Both the position numbers and the translations under genes were made by a program. This document shows, piece after piece, positions 1 through 8,088 of a DNA stretch of 30,739 nt. Position 1 is the first letter of the stretch; each line of letters opens with the position of its first letter. The DNA is from a virus. Where the stretch lies: the IMG/VR virus record IMGVR_UViG_3300020477_000089, positions 1 to 30,739 of that record; one strand, given 5' to 3'. The notes under the pieces are model-generated. The model had not been told where the DNA came from. It did no database searches and was given only the letters and a program-made list of their open reading frames with translations.

Positions 1-2
1 AA

Positions 3-86
3 TCGTATGACCGTGCGGACGCAATTGTTATAGCAAAAGCAGGGTGGGCGATTGAACAAGCAAGCAGCGAAGAAGATACTGAATGA
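3..86 (+). CDS. C-terminal fragment, possible RuvC-like resolvase
   Basis: This open frame enters from the left edge and stops at 84-86, giving the last 27 residues of an upstream protein. The fragment contains YDRADAIVIAKAGW. An acidic-x-x-Asp-Ala element just before the C-terminus is typical of the last catalytic motif of RuvC-type Holliday-junction resolvases, which phages use to debranch DNA before packaging. The frame overlaps the chosen primase start by 35 nt, a longer overlap than elsewhere in the window. The identification rests on one short motif, so it is tentative; the fragment could belong to any replication-region protein. Confidence 0.35.
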   Translation, partial: SYDRADAIVIAKAGWAIEQASSEEDTE

Positions 87-990
87 AGCGCTTGGTCGCG
101 GCATGGATCGCGGTTCGGAAATTTTGTTCCACTGCCCGAAGTGCAATCACCACAAATCTAAACTTTCTGTTAACCTGTCTAAAAATGTATTTAAGTGTTG
201 GATTTGTGATTATAGGGGCCGCTCTATTAGGCGTGTTATTAGGTCTTTTGGTACCTATACTCAATTACAGAAATGGGACGCGATATTCGGCAGGGAAGAT
301 CTGGAAAGATTTGATGATCTCTTTAATCAGGGAATCGTGGAGAGACACGATCAGATCCTGGAACTCCCGCCAGAATTCATAAGCCTCTGTCACGACAACA
401 TACCAAAGACCGGACTATATGCCCGTAACTATTTGAAATCACGCGGTATTACCGACGAACAAATATTAAAATGGAAGATCGGATACTGCTTTAGTGGAGA
501 GTATCGCAACAGAATTGTGGTGCCCTCTTTCAATGATGACGGAAATGTTAGTTATTTTGTGGCAAGAAGTTACAATGGTGATACTTACAAATACAAGAAT
601 CCACGTGCCTCCAAAAACATCGTGTTTAACGAATTGTATGTTAATTGGAACGAAGACCTGATTCTTGTAGAGGGGGTATTCGATGCAATCAACGCAGGAA
701 ATTCTGTCCCAATATTGGGCTCGACGCTACGCACAGATTCTTCGCTCATCAAGAAAATTGTTTTCAACGACACACCAGTCTACATCGCACTTGATCCTGA
801 TGCAGCAGAAAAAGAACGAAAAGTAATCAAGACTTTGTTAAAGTATGACGTGGAGCTATACAAGATAGATGTAAGCGGTTATGAAGACGTAGGCTCTATG
901 CCGAAAGATGTATTTGAGGAAAGAAAACAAAACGCAACCTTTATCGATAGAGATAACTATTTATTGTTAGATTTGCTGTCAGCTGTATAG
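52..990 (+). CDS. DnaG-type DNA primase (gp61-like)
   Basis: Likely primase that makes RNA primers for lagging-strand synthesis with the phage helicase. Residues 28-52 hold a four-cysteine zinc ribbon (CPKC then CWIC) that would contact template DNA. Residues 153-172 resemble the basic core before the TOPRIM fold. A TOPRIM domain follows, with LVEGVFDA at 205-212 (the metal-binding Glu is 207) and DPD at 248-250. The length of 312 residues is close to the roughly 340 of T4 gp61. The start is TTG at 52, preceded by a purine-rich AGGGTGGG. The first in-frame ATG (103) has no ribosome site and would start only ten residues before the zinc ribbon. The next gene follows after 9 nt. No helicase domain is fused to it. 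Confidence 0.85.
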   Translation: MNKQAAKKILNEALGRGMDRGSEILFHCPKCNHHKSKLSVNLSKNVFKCWICDYRGRSIRRVIRSFGTYTQLQKWDAIFGREDLERFDDLFNQGIVERHDQILELPPEFISLCHDNIPKTGLYARNYLKSRGITDEQILKWKIGYCFSGEYRNRIVVPSFNDDGNVSYFVARSYNGDTYKYKNPRASKNIVFNELYVNWNEDLILVEGVFDAINAGNSVPILGSTLRTDSSLIKKIVFNDTPVYIALDPDAAEKERKVIKTLLKYDVELYKIDVSGYEDVGSMPKDVFEERKQNATFIDRDNYLLLDLLSAV

Positions 991-999
991 GAGAACACA

Positions 1000-1890
1000 A
1001 TGGCTAGAAGAAAAAATGTAAAGAGAATTGATCCTCGTTATTTTATGGACGAGAAGATGGAGCGCCCACAAATGATGATGGAGGCCCAATCCGCACCGAC
1101 GCGTCTGATGCCGTACTTAACAGCTACGGGCCATCAAAAGGGATCCCGTCCTACTGAGGCTATAAAAGGATTCCATATCGGAGATATTGATTTGGCCGAT
1201 TTTGTTCGTGATTGGCAATACGAGTCCACCCAGTCCATGGATGCCCCATCGGGCACCCCAACGTCCGAAATCATGGCACAATATATGGAAGAAAATCCTG
1301 ATCGCGCAAAAGCCTTTGAGTACTTGAAGCAAGTAGTGCAAATGTATGATGAATATGCCGTCGCGAGTTGGAAGGCAATTCAGGCTGGTGAAGATGTCGG
1401 CGCCGTTAACGATATGTACATGAAAAAATATGGCAAGGAATTAATGAAAGCACAAAAGCAACTACCCAAGCTTTTTGGAAAGAGAGGCGGCCCTGGCGGA
1501 TTCGGTTCTGGTCCCGAAGCAAGACAAAAGCGTGCTGCAGCGGCCAAAAAACAAGCACGTGCCTATGATGCGGGTGATCAACGCCGCATGCAACAACGCC
1601 ACAGAGCCGAGCGCGACAAGGAGCGCCAGACTTTTGAAGAGGCACAACAAATTGATGAACTTGGTCTTGGCCGCGCACTTAAAGGCATGGGCGGCGCACT
1701 TAAGGGCAAAGCCTTCGACAAGATCAAAGGAATGAAGGGTCCCGTCGCTCAACACGTGCAGGCGGAAAAACAAATTCAAGGAATTGTTGCCGATATGATA
1801 AAAAAAGATCCTTCTTCGGCAAATTCTTACGTTAACTTCTTAACGAAACTGGTCAAGTCTATTACACCAGCCGCAGGATTTGAAGAATAA
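1000..1890 (+). CDS. Conserved phage protein, probable virion component
   Basis: 296 residues starting at ATG 1000 behind a good ribosome site (TATAGGAG). No enzyme motif is visible. The N-terminus, MARRKNVKRIDPRYFMDE, is basic and ends in a Met-Asp-Glu that resembles a weak prohead-protease site. I believe similar N-termini occur in uncultured marine phages, but I cannot check that. The middle (about residues 155-215) is very rich in Lys, Arg, Ala and Gln, suggesting a helical nucleic-acid-binding or core-packing segment. An Ile-Asp-Glu follows, then a Gly/Lys-rich stretch (GLGRALKGMGGALKG). Its position directly ahead of the tagged proteins, and its basic composition, fit a DNA-associated internal head protein. 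That is inference. Confidence 0.6.
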   Translation: MARRKNVKRIDPRYFMDEKMERPQMMMEAQSAPTRLMPYLTATGHQKGSRPTEAIKGFHIGDIDLADFVRDWQYESTQSMDAPSGTPTSEIMAQYMEENPDRAKAFEYLKQVVQMYDEYAVASWKAIQAGEDVGAVNDMYMKKYGKELMKAQKQLPKLFGKRGGPGGFGSGPEARQKRAAAAKKQARAYDAGDQRRMQQRHRAERDKERQTFEEAQQIDELGLGRALKGMGGALKGKAFDKIKGMKGPVAQHVQAEKQIQGIVADMIKKDPSSANSYVNFLTKLVKSITPAAGFEE

Positions 1891-1903
1891 GGATTGATCA
1901 AAA

Positions 1904-1951
1904 ATGAAACTCACAAAAACACAACTTAAGCAGATTATTAAAGAAGAACTT
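1904..1951 (+). repeat. Tag-encoding dispersed repeat, copy 1
   Basis: Forty-eight bases encoding the shared N-terminal peptide. Related copies open genes at 2251, 2807, 7487, 7726 and 18552. The core CAACTTAAGCAGATTAT is shared with the copy at 2251. Confidence 0.7.
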
Positions 1952-2254
1952 GAAGCCGCTCTTGATGAAAGCCAGTGGCAAGATAATGTTGACGCAGATG
2001 CGAAATGCGCGAAGAAACATAAGCGCAACTCTCCTGAATATGAAAAGTGTTTAGATGAGCAAGGTATTGCTGAAAATTTGGATGAAAAGAAAGACGATAA
2101 TTGGATTCAAGATGCTGAAAAGGACATTGAAAGACGCGGTACCGAAGGGGTTTGCACTGGCAAGAACTTTGGTAGCGACAAATGTCCCCCGGGATCCAAG
2201 CGGTACAATCTTGCAAAGACGTTCCGAAAGATGGCCAAGGATCGCAAGAAGTGA
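1904..2254 (+). CDS. Tagged small protein, putative capsid-targeted internal protein 1
   Basis: 116 residues. It begins with the window's recurring N-terminal peptide, MKLTKTQLKQIIKEEL, and the tag ends in Leu-Asp-Glu at residues 20-22. That fits the Leu/Ile-x-Glu cleavage rule of T4-type prohead proteases. The body after the tag has four cysteines (the pattern C-x14-C near residues 34-49, and CTGKNFGSDKC near 83-93) and a lysine/arginine-rich C-terminus. The cysteines could bind zinc or form disulfides. A second Leu-Asp-Glu lies just after the first cysteine pair. The stop overlaps the next start as GTGA. No function is recognisable; packaging in the head is inferred from the tag. Confidence 0.75.
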   Translation: MKLTKTQLKQIIKEELEAALDESQWQDNVDADAKCAKKHKRNSPEYEKCLDEQGIAENLDEKKDDNWIQDAEKDIERRGTEGVCTGKNFGSDKCPPGSKRYNLAKTFRKMAKDRKK

Positions 2255-2298
2255 AAATTACAAAACGCCAACTTAAGCAGATTATCAAGGAAGAGCTT
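2251..2298 (+). repeat. Tag-encoding dispersed repeat, copy 2
   Basis: The first 32 bases are identical to those at 2807-2838, including the GTG start, although the downstream protein bodies are unrelated. This is the closest pair in the family. Confidence 0.8.
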
Positions 2299-2805
2299 TC
2301 TATCCTGTTGCAAGAAGCTTGGCCTGAACAAGCGGATCCGCTTGTCACATTCTGGGGCCCCGAGGGCGCCAAAAGTGCCCTCGATGCAAAAGCAGCAGGT
2401 CATCCTGCCGCCGAAGATATGATGGCGTTTTATAAGTCTGTCAAAAGGTACGTTGAGGCTATAAGAAACATAGACGATCCTGGCCGCGGCGGGCTGGAGC
2501 CCGAAGGTTCTCGTCTTGCCAACATGGGAGGAAGCTATAGCCTTCCCCAAGATCCGATTAAGAAAGGACTTTCTCCAGAATTAGCAGAGCAGTATGAAAA
2601 AATTGTAGACGCATTCAGGCGCCTTGGATATGGGGAAGGTGTACCTTATGCCGATGCTATTTCAGAAAAAGCAAGTGAAGCTGCAGAAGACTGGGGACAG
2701 AATCTTATGAAGTCCATGCCGAATTGGGGCAGAAAAGCAGAAATAGAGCCCGCCCGCGAATACTTAAAGAACTGGGTAGCCTTTAGACAATATGGAGACC
2801 TATAG
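2251..2805 (+). CDS. Tagged protein, putative capsid-targeted internal protein 2
   Basis: 184 residues from a GTG start at 2251 that overlaps the previous stop (GTGA). A longer ATG-initiated frame from 2182 exists, but it would lie inside the upstream gene. The GTG puts the shared peptide (KITKRQLKQIIKEEL) exactly at the N-terminus, as in its relatives, and GATCGCAAGAA supplies purines upstream. The tag ends in Leu-Gln-Glu at residues 20-22, a candidate protease site followed by Ala. The body is mixed helical, without cysteines or recognisable motifs, and includes a Gly/Pro-rich turn (GRGGLEPEGSR). Function unknown. Virion packaging is inferred from the tag alone. Confidence 0.75.
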   Translation: MKITKRQLKQIIKEELSILLQEAWPEQADPLVTFWGPEGAKSALDAKAAGHPAAEDMMAFYKSVKRYVEAIRNIDDPGRGGLEPEGSRLANMGGSYSLPQDPIKKGLSPELAEQYEKIVDAFRRLGYGEGVPYADAISEKASEAAEDWGQNLMKSMPNWGRKAEIEPAREYLKNWVAFRQYGDL

Positions 2806-2806
2806 G

Positions 2807-2854
2807 GTGAAAATTACAAAACGCCAACTTAAGCAGATCATCAAAGAAGAGATT
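2807..2854 (+). repeat. Tag-encoding dispersed repeat, copy 3
   Basis: Copy of the tag-coding DNA. It is identical to copy 2 over 32 bases (2807-2838) and diverges after the conserved Lys-Glu-Glu codons. Confidence 0.8.
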
Positions 2855-3322
2855 GAAAAAAGCCTAGACGAAGGTTTTATGGATACGATGCGCACCATGG
2901 TGGGAAAACCACGAGGAGACGATCGGACCAATTTTGAGATGGGTGGAGATGGTATGAAATTTCTTCAGCACTATATGGCAGATATAAGAGACGGCAACTA
3001 TACACCATCATCTTTAGAAGGAACAGATTTTGCGGAGCTTCTGGATTCTAATATGGGACATGCTCTGAAACAAGCTATGAATATGGGAGATATTGAGGAT
3101 TACTGGGATAGTAAAGGTGATGCACTCGAAGCCGAAGGAGTGACCAACACAATTACTCAAACTATTGGAAATCTAATGGCCACCGCTCCCAAATGGTTAG
3201 ACAAGAAAGTCGCCCTGGTGATTGATGCAATAGGGAATCTTGCCCCCTCTGGTCAACGCGCTAGCGGATATGAAGGCGCCACAGTCCGTAGCGACTATAG
3301 TAAGAGGATGTCAAGAAGATAA
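2807..3322 (+). CDS. Tagged protein, putative capsid-targeted internal protein 3
   Basis: 171 residues from GTG 2807, one base after the previous stop. An in-frame ATG at 2792 would add five residues. I prefer the GTG because it puts the shared tag at the terminus, and because GGAG at 2794-2797 then sits 9 nt upstream as the ribosome site. The tag ends in Leu-Asp-Glu at residues 20-22, followed by Gly. The body has a Met-rich stretch (GFMDTMRTMVGK), acidic middle helices and a hydrophobic helix (KVALVIDAIGNLA). The tail is basic, Ser/Arg-rich (RSDYSKRMSRR). No family is recognised. Confidence 0.75.
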   Translation: MKITKRQLKQIIKEEIEKSLDEGFMDTMRTMVGKPRGDDRTNFEMGGDGMKFLQHYMADIRDGNYTPSSLEGTDFAELLDSNMGHALKQAMNMGDIEDYWDSKGDALEAEGVTNTITQTIGNLMATAPKWLDKKVALVIDAIGNLAPSGQRASGYEGATVRSDYSKRMSRR

Positions 3323-3324
3323 TA

Positions 3325-3465
3325 ATGTTAAGAAAACTCTCACGATATCTTTTTAAGAAAGGCATAAGCGATTGGGAACTAATTAAGATTATCGGGATCG
3401 TTGGCATGGGCGGTCTTGTTATAGGAGCGATGCTTTATGGAGCAATAGGAGCACTAATGTTATGA
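3325..3465 (+). CDS. Small single-span membrane protein (46 aa)
   Basis: A 46-residue frame from ATG 3325, two bases after the previous stop. It fills an otherwise empty gap, and its stop overlaps the next start as ATGA. The first 12 residues are basic (MLRKLSRYLFKK). Residues 20-46 are a continuous hydrophobic, Gly-rich span (IKIIGIVGMGGLVIGAMLYG and onward), predicting one transmembrane helix with the N-terminus inside. The tight coupling on both sides argues that it is a real gene. Function unknown; a membrane-active or small regulatory role is possible. Confidence 0.65.
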   Translation: MLRKLSRYLFKKGISDWELIKIIGIVGMGGLVIGAMLYGAIGALML

Positions 3466-4295
3466 AAATTACAGAACAAATATTAAAAGAGATGATCATA
3501 AAACAATTGAATGAGGCCACCTTAAAAGACTGGCTTCTAGGTTTGGCAACATTCGGAACAGCGGCCAATATCGCAGTTGGCGGCGCCGCCCTACTAGATA
3601 AAATGTCCGAAGATGCTGTAGAGAGCGGTGTTCAAGAATTACAGAGAATCGAAAAAGAGCAGGGCCCAGAAGCGGTCGAAGATCTTCGTTCGCAATCTCC
3701 CCAAGGAAACGAGACCATTAATGCTATTTGGGATCAGTATGATTCTCTGCGCGCCGAAGGCGGCTATACAGACGAACCATCGCCGGCGGATTCTTGGAAC
3801 GAAAACAGAACGAGATTAGAGCACCTTATTGTCGAAGAACTTAAAAAAGTACTTGAAGAGCGCACCGAAATTGGATCATCAGGTAACCCAGTTGAACACT
3901 TGCACAAACTAGTTTCTACAAATGCCTATTCAGATTTGAATCAGATAGCAACCTATGTAGCAAATAGGATATATGCATCTAATGTGCAGCAAGATAGGCA
4001 AGGATTCATTCAAGCCATTCGACAAGCAATACCCCAACTAAAGGAACTTCAAGGCGATCTAGGTCAAGCCGCGGCTGCTTATGCTCAATCTTTAAAGGGT
4101 GTTTCGGCTAAATGGGAAGCCGCCCTGGAAGCAATCAACACTTCTCTTGATGCCGGCGCCCAAGCTGCAGATACAGCAGCAAATCCACTAGCAGCCGCTA
4201 AAGATCGCATGCGACAAGCCTACGCAAACAGAGAACAAGATCCAGAGGAATATGAAGCTGCTCGGCAAGCTTATCGTGCCGCCCGCGGTCGATAA
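3462..4295 (+). CDS. Tagged protein with membrane-like segment, putative internal protein 4
   Basis: 277 residues. The N-terminus MKITEQILKEMIIKQLNEA is a shorter, divergent form of the shared tag ending in Leu-Asn-Glu/Ala, a very good match to the T4 prohead-protease rule. A hydrophobic Gly/Ala segment at about residues 24-45 (LLGLATFGTAANIAVGGAAL) could insert into a membrane after delivery. Residues 116-133 (RTRLEHLIVEELKKVLEE) repeat the tag's helix pattern inside the protein. The C-terminal half is Ala/Gln-rich and helical with a basic end. The gene is followed by an intergenic promoter region, so it is probably the last gene of its transcription unit. Function unknown. Confidence 0.75.
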   Translation: MKITEQILKEMIIKQLNEATLKDWLLGLATFGTAANIAVGGAALLDKMSEDAVESGVQELQRIEKEQGPEAVEDLRSQSPQGNETINAIWDQYDSLRAEGGYTDEPSPADSWNENRTRLEHLIVEELKKVLEERTEIGSSGNPVEHLHKLVSTNAYSDLNQIATYVANRIYASNVQQDRQGFIQAIRQAIPQLKELQGDLGQAAAAYAQSLKGVSAKWEAALEAINTSLDAGAQAADTAANPLAAAKDRMRQAYANREQDPEEYEAARQAYRAARGR

Positions 4296-4302
4296 GTAGG
4301 CA

Positions 4303-4310
4303 TATAAATA
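4303..4310 (+). promoter_or_regulatory. TATAAATA box, candidate T4-type late promoter
   Basis: An exact TATAAATA, the T4 late-promoter core, in the intergenic space just upstream of a sigma70-like promoter. One octamer alone is weak evidence in AT-rich DNA. Confidence 0.3.
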
Positions 4311-4317
4311 AAAAGTC

Positions 4318-4349
4318 TTGACAACCGATCCCGCATAGGGTATTATAAT
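4318..4349 (+). promoter_or_regulatory. Sigma70-like promoter for the SbcCD-like gene
   Basis: TTGACA at 4318-4323 is a perfect -35 element. TATTAT at 4341-4346 follows after 17 nt; an overlapping TATAAT at 4344-4349 has a 20 nt spacer. The first option has ideal spacing. It lies in an 84 nt gene-free gap, directly ahead of the GGAGGG ribosome site and TTG start at 4380. This suggests the recombination gene is read by unmodified host polymerase, as an early gene. Confidence 0.7.
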
Positions 4350-4379
4350 ACTAACGGCATAACTACGTCTGGAGGGAAC

Positions 4380-7300
4380 TTGAAGTTTGCACATATAAGC
4401 GATACTCATATCAAAAATTTGAAGTATCATTACGAGTATAGAATTGTTTTTGAGCAATTATACGAAACATTACGAGAACAAGAGGTCGACTACATCGTCC
4501 ACTGCGGAGATATCGCACACACCAAAACACAAATCTCACCAGAGTTTGTGGAGATGTGTTCCGACTTCTTCCGTAACTTGGCGTCGATCGCGCCCACATA
4601 TATTATCTTGGGTAACCACGACGGCAATCTAAAAAACAGCAGCCGCCAGGACGCGCTTACGCCGATTGTAGATGCGTTAAATTTATCCGGACTCAACTTG
4701 CTCAAAGATTCTGGTGAAACACATTTGGACGATAAGTTCTGCCTTAATGTGTTATCTGTATTTGATCGAGAGCAGTGGATCAAACCAAGCAATCCAGACA
4801 AGATCAATATCGCACTTTACCATGGCTCAATTAGCAACTGTAAGACTGATGTTGGCTGGACAATGGTTAATGGCGAAGACACAATCACAATCTTTGACGA
4901 CCATGATTTTGCAATGCTTGGTGACATTCACAGGCGACAGTTCTTGGATGAAGAAGGCCGCGTGTGGTACGCCGGCTCGACAGTCCAACAGAATCACGGC
5001 GAGACTAACGACAAGGGTATTCTTATTTGGGATATTAAGTCAAAGGATGATTGGGATATTGAGCCGATTGTGCTCAAGAATCCAAAGCCATTCTTTACGA
5101 TTCCCCTTACGTTAAAGGGGCGAATGCCTAAAAAGATTGAAGTGCCGACAGGCGCACGACTTCGACTTGTAAGCAACAACAATTTGCCGCTCGATGTAAT
5201 GCGCAGAGCAATGGACATTGCGAAGCACCGCTTCAAGCCTGAAAGTATTTCGTTTTTAAATCGTGCTAGCGGTCAACGCGGAAATGTGGAGGATATTACC
5301 AACGGACTGAAGACAGAGAACCTGCGAGATCCAAAGATCCAAGAGGAACTCATTGATGAGTACCTTAAAGACTTTCAGGTGCCTGCTGACACTATGGAAA
5401 AAGTTTATGACCTTAATCGTGCGTATAATAAAATTATTGAAGAGAAAGAGGAGATAGCCCGCAATGTAAATTGGAAACTAAAGTCATTTGAATTCGATAA
5501 CCTTTTTAATTATGGAAAAAATAATGCTGTTAATTTTGATAGGCTTAATGGTATTGTTGGCATTTTCGGAAAGAATTTCAGCGGCAAGAGTTCAATTATC
5601 GATGCTGCTCTTTATACTCTTTTTAATACAACTTCAAAGAACGAGCGAAAAAACCTCAACGTCATTAATCAGAATAGAGATAGCGGACGAGGACGACTTA
5701 CAATTGAGGCCAACAATGCCACATATACAATCGAGCGAGAGTCGGTAAAATATACAAAGCGATTGAAAGGTGTTGAGACACTTGAGGCGAAGACCGATCT
5801 GAACTTTGAGGTGCGCGATCACGTTACTGATGAGGTGACCTCTCTTAATGGCACAACTCGTAATGAAACAGACGCAAATATCCGAAAGCATTTTGGAACG
5901 ATTGATGACTTTATGGTTTCTTCACTGGCGTCGCAGCATGGCGCATTAGCGTTTATTGACGAAGGTTCAACCCGTCGGAAAGAGATCATTGCTAAATTTT
6001 TGGATTTAGAGGTGTTTGAAAAGAAGTTTAGAATGGCTAAAGAAGATTCTGTTGAAGCCAAGGTTATGCTTAAGAAGCACGAAGATAAGAATTATGATGA
6101 AGAGATTGATAGCATCCATGAGACCCTTGAAGATCATCGTGATAGTGTAAAAATTAATAAGCACTTGTGCACAGAGTTGAGAGAGGAGTTGTCGCTCTTG
6201 CAAGATAGCGCCGGCGCCCTGGAGTCGCAAATTTCTGCAATTCCTAATGAGCTAATCGATATCGCTAAACTTCGCGAAGAACAAAAGGGAAAGACACAAA
6301 AAGTTCTAATGCTCACTGAAAAAATTAAAGAGCAATCAAAAGAGATTGAAAGAAAGAAGCGTGTAGCTAAAAACTCTAGGATAAAAATTGACGAAGTTGA
6401 TGTCGGAAAGCTGATGAAGCTTCAGCGAGAGATCGATGTTTTACACAATAAAGAAAAGAAAGCCACGGAAGAAATAAAAGAAATTGGAAAGAAAGAAAAG
6501 CTTCTTAATGACATTCCGTGCGGCGAAAGCTTTCCTAAATGTAAGTTTATTCGTGATGCTCATATAGCTGTTGCCAGTAAAGAGTTGGCCGAACACGAAC
6601 TTCGTCATGCTATGATTGATCTATCGGCGCTTAACCCAAGTGAGGTGTTTACACAGCTTATGGAGCATGCGCGCATTACAGAATTAATCAAGAAAATTGA
6701 CACCGAAAAAACGCAAGTTGAGCTTGAGCGCGAACGCAATAAAACTGTCAAGTCAAAAATCGAGCTTGCGCTTAAAGATATCTCATTGAAAATCAACGAG
6801 TATGAGGACAACAAGGAAGCCATTGAAAATCTTGAAATGTTATTGGGTGAAAAACGCGAACTAGAGAAAAGTATCGAGAGCAAGAACAAGAAGATTGTAT
6901 CTTGCGAAGAAGAGACGCTTGACCTCGTTAAACTTGTGGGTTCCTACGAACAACGTGTAGAAACACTGCGAGAGCAAAAGCAAGAATACCACGACTTAAG
7001 ATCATCGTTTGCGGCATATGATTTGTTTATGCGATGTATGCACCCTAACGGAATTGCTTACGATGTTATCAAAAAGAAAATACCAGTAATCAATCAAGAG
7101 ATTGCAAAGGTGCTTGCTAACATTGTGGAGTTTGAGATTTTCTTTGAAAGCTCTGGCAACAAGTTTGACATCTTTATTAAGCACCCGCAATATGATGAGC
7201 GCCCGATTGAAATGGCGTCAGGTGCAGAGAAAACGATGGCTGCGATGGCTATTCGATTGGCGCTTCTATCTGTGTCTTCATTGCCCAAGGGTGACTTATT

Positions 7301-7487
7301 CATACTAGATGAGCCAGGAACAGCACTAGACGAAGAAAATATGGAGGGTTTTATTCGAATCTTGGAACTAATTAAAGTGTATTTTAAGAACGTTTTGCTT
7401 ATCTCACACCTTGATTCGCTCAAAGACTGCGTTGATATGCAAATTGTTATAGACAAAAAACGCGGATACGCTAGGGTTAATCAATAA
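4380..7487 (+). CDS. Single-chain Mre11-Rad50 (SbcD-SbcC) fusion, gp47/gp46-like
   Basis: A 1035-residue protein combining nuclease and SMC-like ATPase, which process DNA ends for recombination-dependent replication. The N-terminal Mre11/SbcD phosphoesterase shows SDTH (7-10), CGDIAH (42-47), GNHD (78-81), YHGS (147-150) and GDIH (181-184). After a linker near 340-365 the Rad50/SbcC part begins: Walker A GKNFSGKS (397-404), long coiled coils, a degenerate zinc hook (CGESFPKC, 714-721, with six rather than two residues between the cysteines), signature ASGAEK (946-951), Walker B LFILDE (973-978), D-loop ALDEEN, and LISHLD (1008-1012). T4 carries these as two genes, 47 and 46; here one frame runs through with no start codon at the junction. 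The start is TTG with GGAGGG upstream. The stop overlaps the next ATG (TAATG). Confidence 0.93.
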   Translation: MKFAHISDTHIKNLKYHYEYRIVFEQLYETLREQEVDYIVHCGDIAHTKTQISPEFVEMCSDFFRNLASIAPTYIILGNHDGNLKNSSRQDALTPIVDALNLSGLNLLKDSGETHLDDKFCLNVLSVFDREQWIKPSNPDKINIALYHGSISNCKTDVGWTMVNGEDTITIFDDHDFAMLGDIHRRQFLDEEGRVWYAGSTVQQNHGETNDKGILIWDIKSKDDWDIEPIVLKNPKPFFTIPLTLKGRMPKKIEVPTGARLRLVSNNNLPLDVMRRAMDIAKHRFKPESISFLNRASGQRGNVEDITNGLKTENLRDPKIQEELIDEYLKDFQVPADTMEKVYDLNRAYNKIIEEKEEIARNVNWKLKSFEFDNLFNYGKNNAVNFDRLNGIVGIFGKNFSGKSSIIDAALYTLFNTTSKNERKNLNVINQNRDSGRGRLTIEANNATYTIERESVKYTKRLKGVETLEAKTDLNFEVRDHVTDEVTSLNGTTRNETDANIRKHFGTIDDFMVSSLASQHGALAFIDEGSTRRKEIIAKFLDLEVFEKKFRMAKEDSVEAKVMLKKHEDKNYDEEIDSIHETLEDHRDSVKINKHLCTELREELSLLQDSAGALESQISAIPNELIDIAKLREEQKGKTQKVLMLTEKIKEQSKEIERKKRVAKNSRIKIDEVDVGKLMKLQREIDVLHNKEKKATEEIKEIGKKEKLLNDIPCGESFPKCKFIRDAHIAVASKELAEHELRHAMIDLSALNPSEVFTQLMEHARITELIKKIDTEKTQVELERERNKTVKSKIELALKDISLKINEYEDNKEAIENLEMLLGEKRELEKSIESKNKKIVSCEEETLDLVKLVGSYEQRVETLREQKQEYHDLRSSFAAYDLFMRCMHPNGIAYDVIKKKIPVINQEIAKVLANIVEFEIFFESSGNKFDIFIKHPQYDERPIEMASGAEKTMAAMAIRLALLSVSSLPKGDLFILDEPGTALDEENMEGFIRILELIKVYFKNVLLISHLDSLKDCVDMQIVIDKKRGYARVNQ

Positions 7488-7534
7488 TGAAAATCACCAA
7501 GTCCCAACTTAAAGAGATTATTAAAGAAGAAGCA
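7487..7534 (+). repeat. Tag-encoding dispersed repeat, copy 4
   Basis: Tag-coding DNA about 90% identical by eye over 45 bases to the copy at 7726. The two proteins differ completely after the tag. Confidence 0.7.
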
Positions 7535-7729
7535 GATAGCCTTTTAAAAGAATCTCGTACATTTAATTTATATGAAATTGAAGAGATAATTGATGAGATG
7601 CTGGGAGGCAGAGCGGATTCTTATCTTGCCGATCAACTTCAAGCGTGGTGGGATGGATTACAAGACGATCCTGCGTTTATGGAACTAGGAAAAAATCCAA
7701 GCGATAAGTTTAGCGGGAGAAAAGGATGA
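7487..7729 (+). CDS. Tagged small acidic protein, putative internal protein 5
   Basis: 80 residues, start coupled to the fusion gene's stop (TAATG). The tag MKITKSQLKEIIKEE runs into Leu-Lys-Glu at residues 20-22, a candidate protease site followed by Ser. The remaining 58 residues are mostly acidic and helical, with a Trp pair (QAWWDGLQDD) and a short basic end. That would leave a mature peptide of about 6.5 kDa. No cysteines, no recognised fold. The ATGA overlap with the next tagged gene suggests the two are translated together. Function unknown. Confidence 0.75.
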   Translation: MKITKSQLKEIIKEEADSLLKESRTFNLYEIEEIIDEMLGGRADSYLADQLQAWWDGLQDDPAFMELGKNPSDKFSGRKG

Positions 7730-7773
7730 AAATCACAAAATCCCAACTTAAACAGATTATTAAGGAAGAGCTT
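7726..7773 (+). repeat. Tag-encoding dispersed repeat, copy 5
   Basis: Tag-coding DNA closest to the copy at 7487. It shares the CCCAACTTAAA core. Confidence 0.7.
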
Positions 7774-8088
7774 CGCGAAGCGCTTAATGAAGAGGAGTAC
7801 GACTCTGCGACTGATGCACGTCTTGTAAGATCTGGTCCGCGTTATAAAAAGCGAAGATACTCTGGAAGCCAGCCGTCACAAGTGGATATAGAGGCTCGCA
7901 AAAGGTGGGAAGAGAAAAATCCGAAGGACAGAAGAGACGTGGACTACTACAAACGCATGCTAGCCATGCCAGGAATGATGATGAGTTCCAGCAATCCCTG
8001 GCAACAGACACTCATCGATCATGCCCAAAAAGAAATCGACGCCGGCGAAACTCTTCCTTTGCCACAAAAACCAGAATCGGAGCAATAA
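7726..8088 (+). CDS. Tagged small basic protein, putative internal protein 6
   Basis: 120 residues, start overlapping the previous stop (ATGA). This is the clearest example of the tag: MKITKSQLKQIIKEEL followed by Leu-Asn-Glu at residues 20-22, with the cut predicted before an acidic EEYD. The body has a strongly basic stretch (RSGPRYKKRRYSG), then Arg/Lys/Glu-rich helices, then a Met-rich segment (MLAMPGMMMSSS). The basic patch would suit binding to packaged DNA. The FtsZ-like gene starts immediately after the stop. Function unknown. Confidence 0.78.
   Translation: MKITKSQLKQIIKEELREALNEEEYDSATDARLVRSGPRYKKRRYSGSQPSQVDIEARKRWEEKNPKDRRDVDYYKRMLAMPGMMMSSSNPWQQTLIDHAQKEIDAGETLPLPQKPESEQ

Noticed and set aside
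2182-2250. Upstream ATG start for the gene at 2251
   Set aside because: It would add 23 residues read from inside the previous gene and bury the conserved tag; the GTG start fits all related genes.
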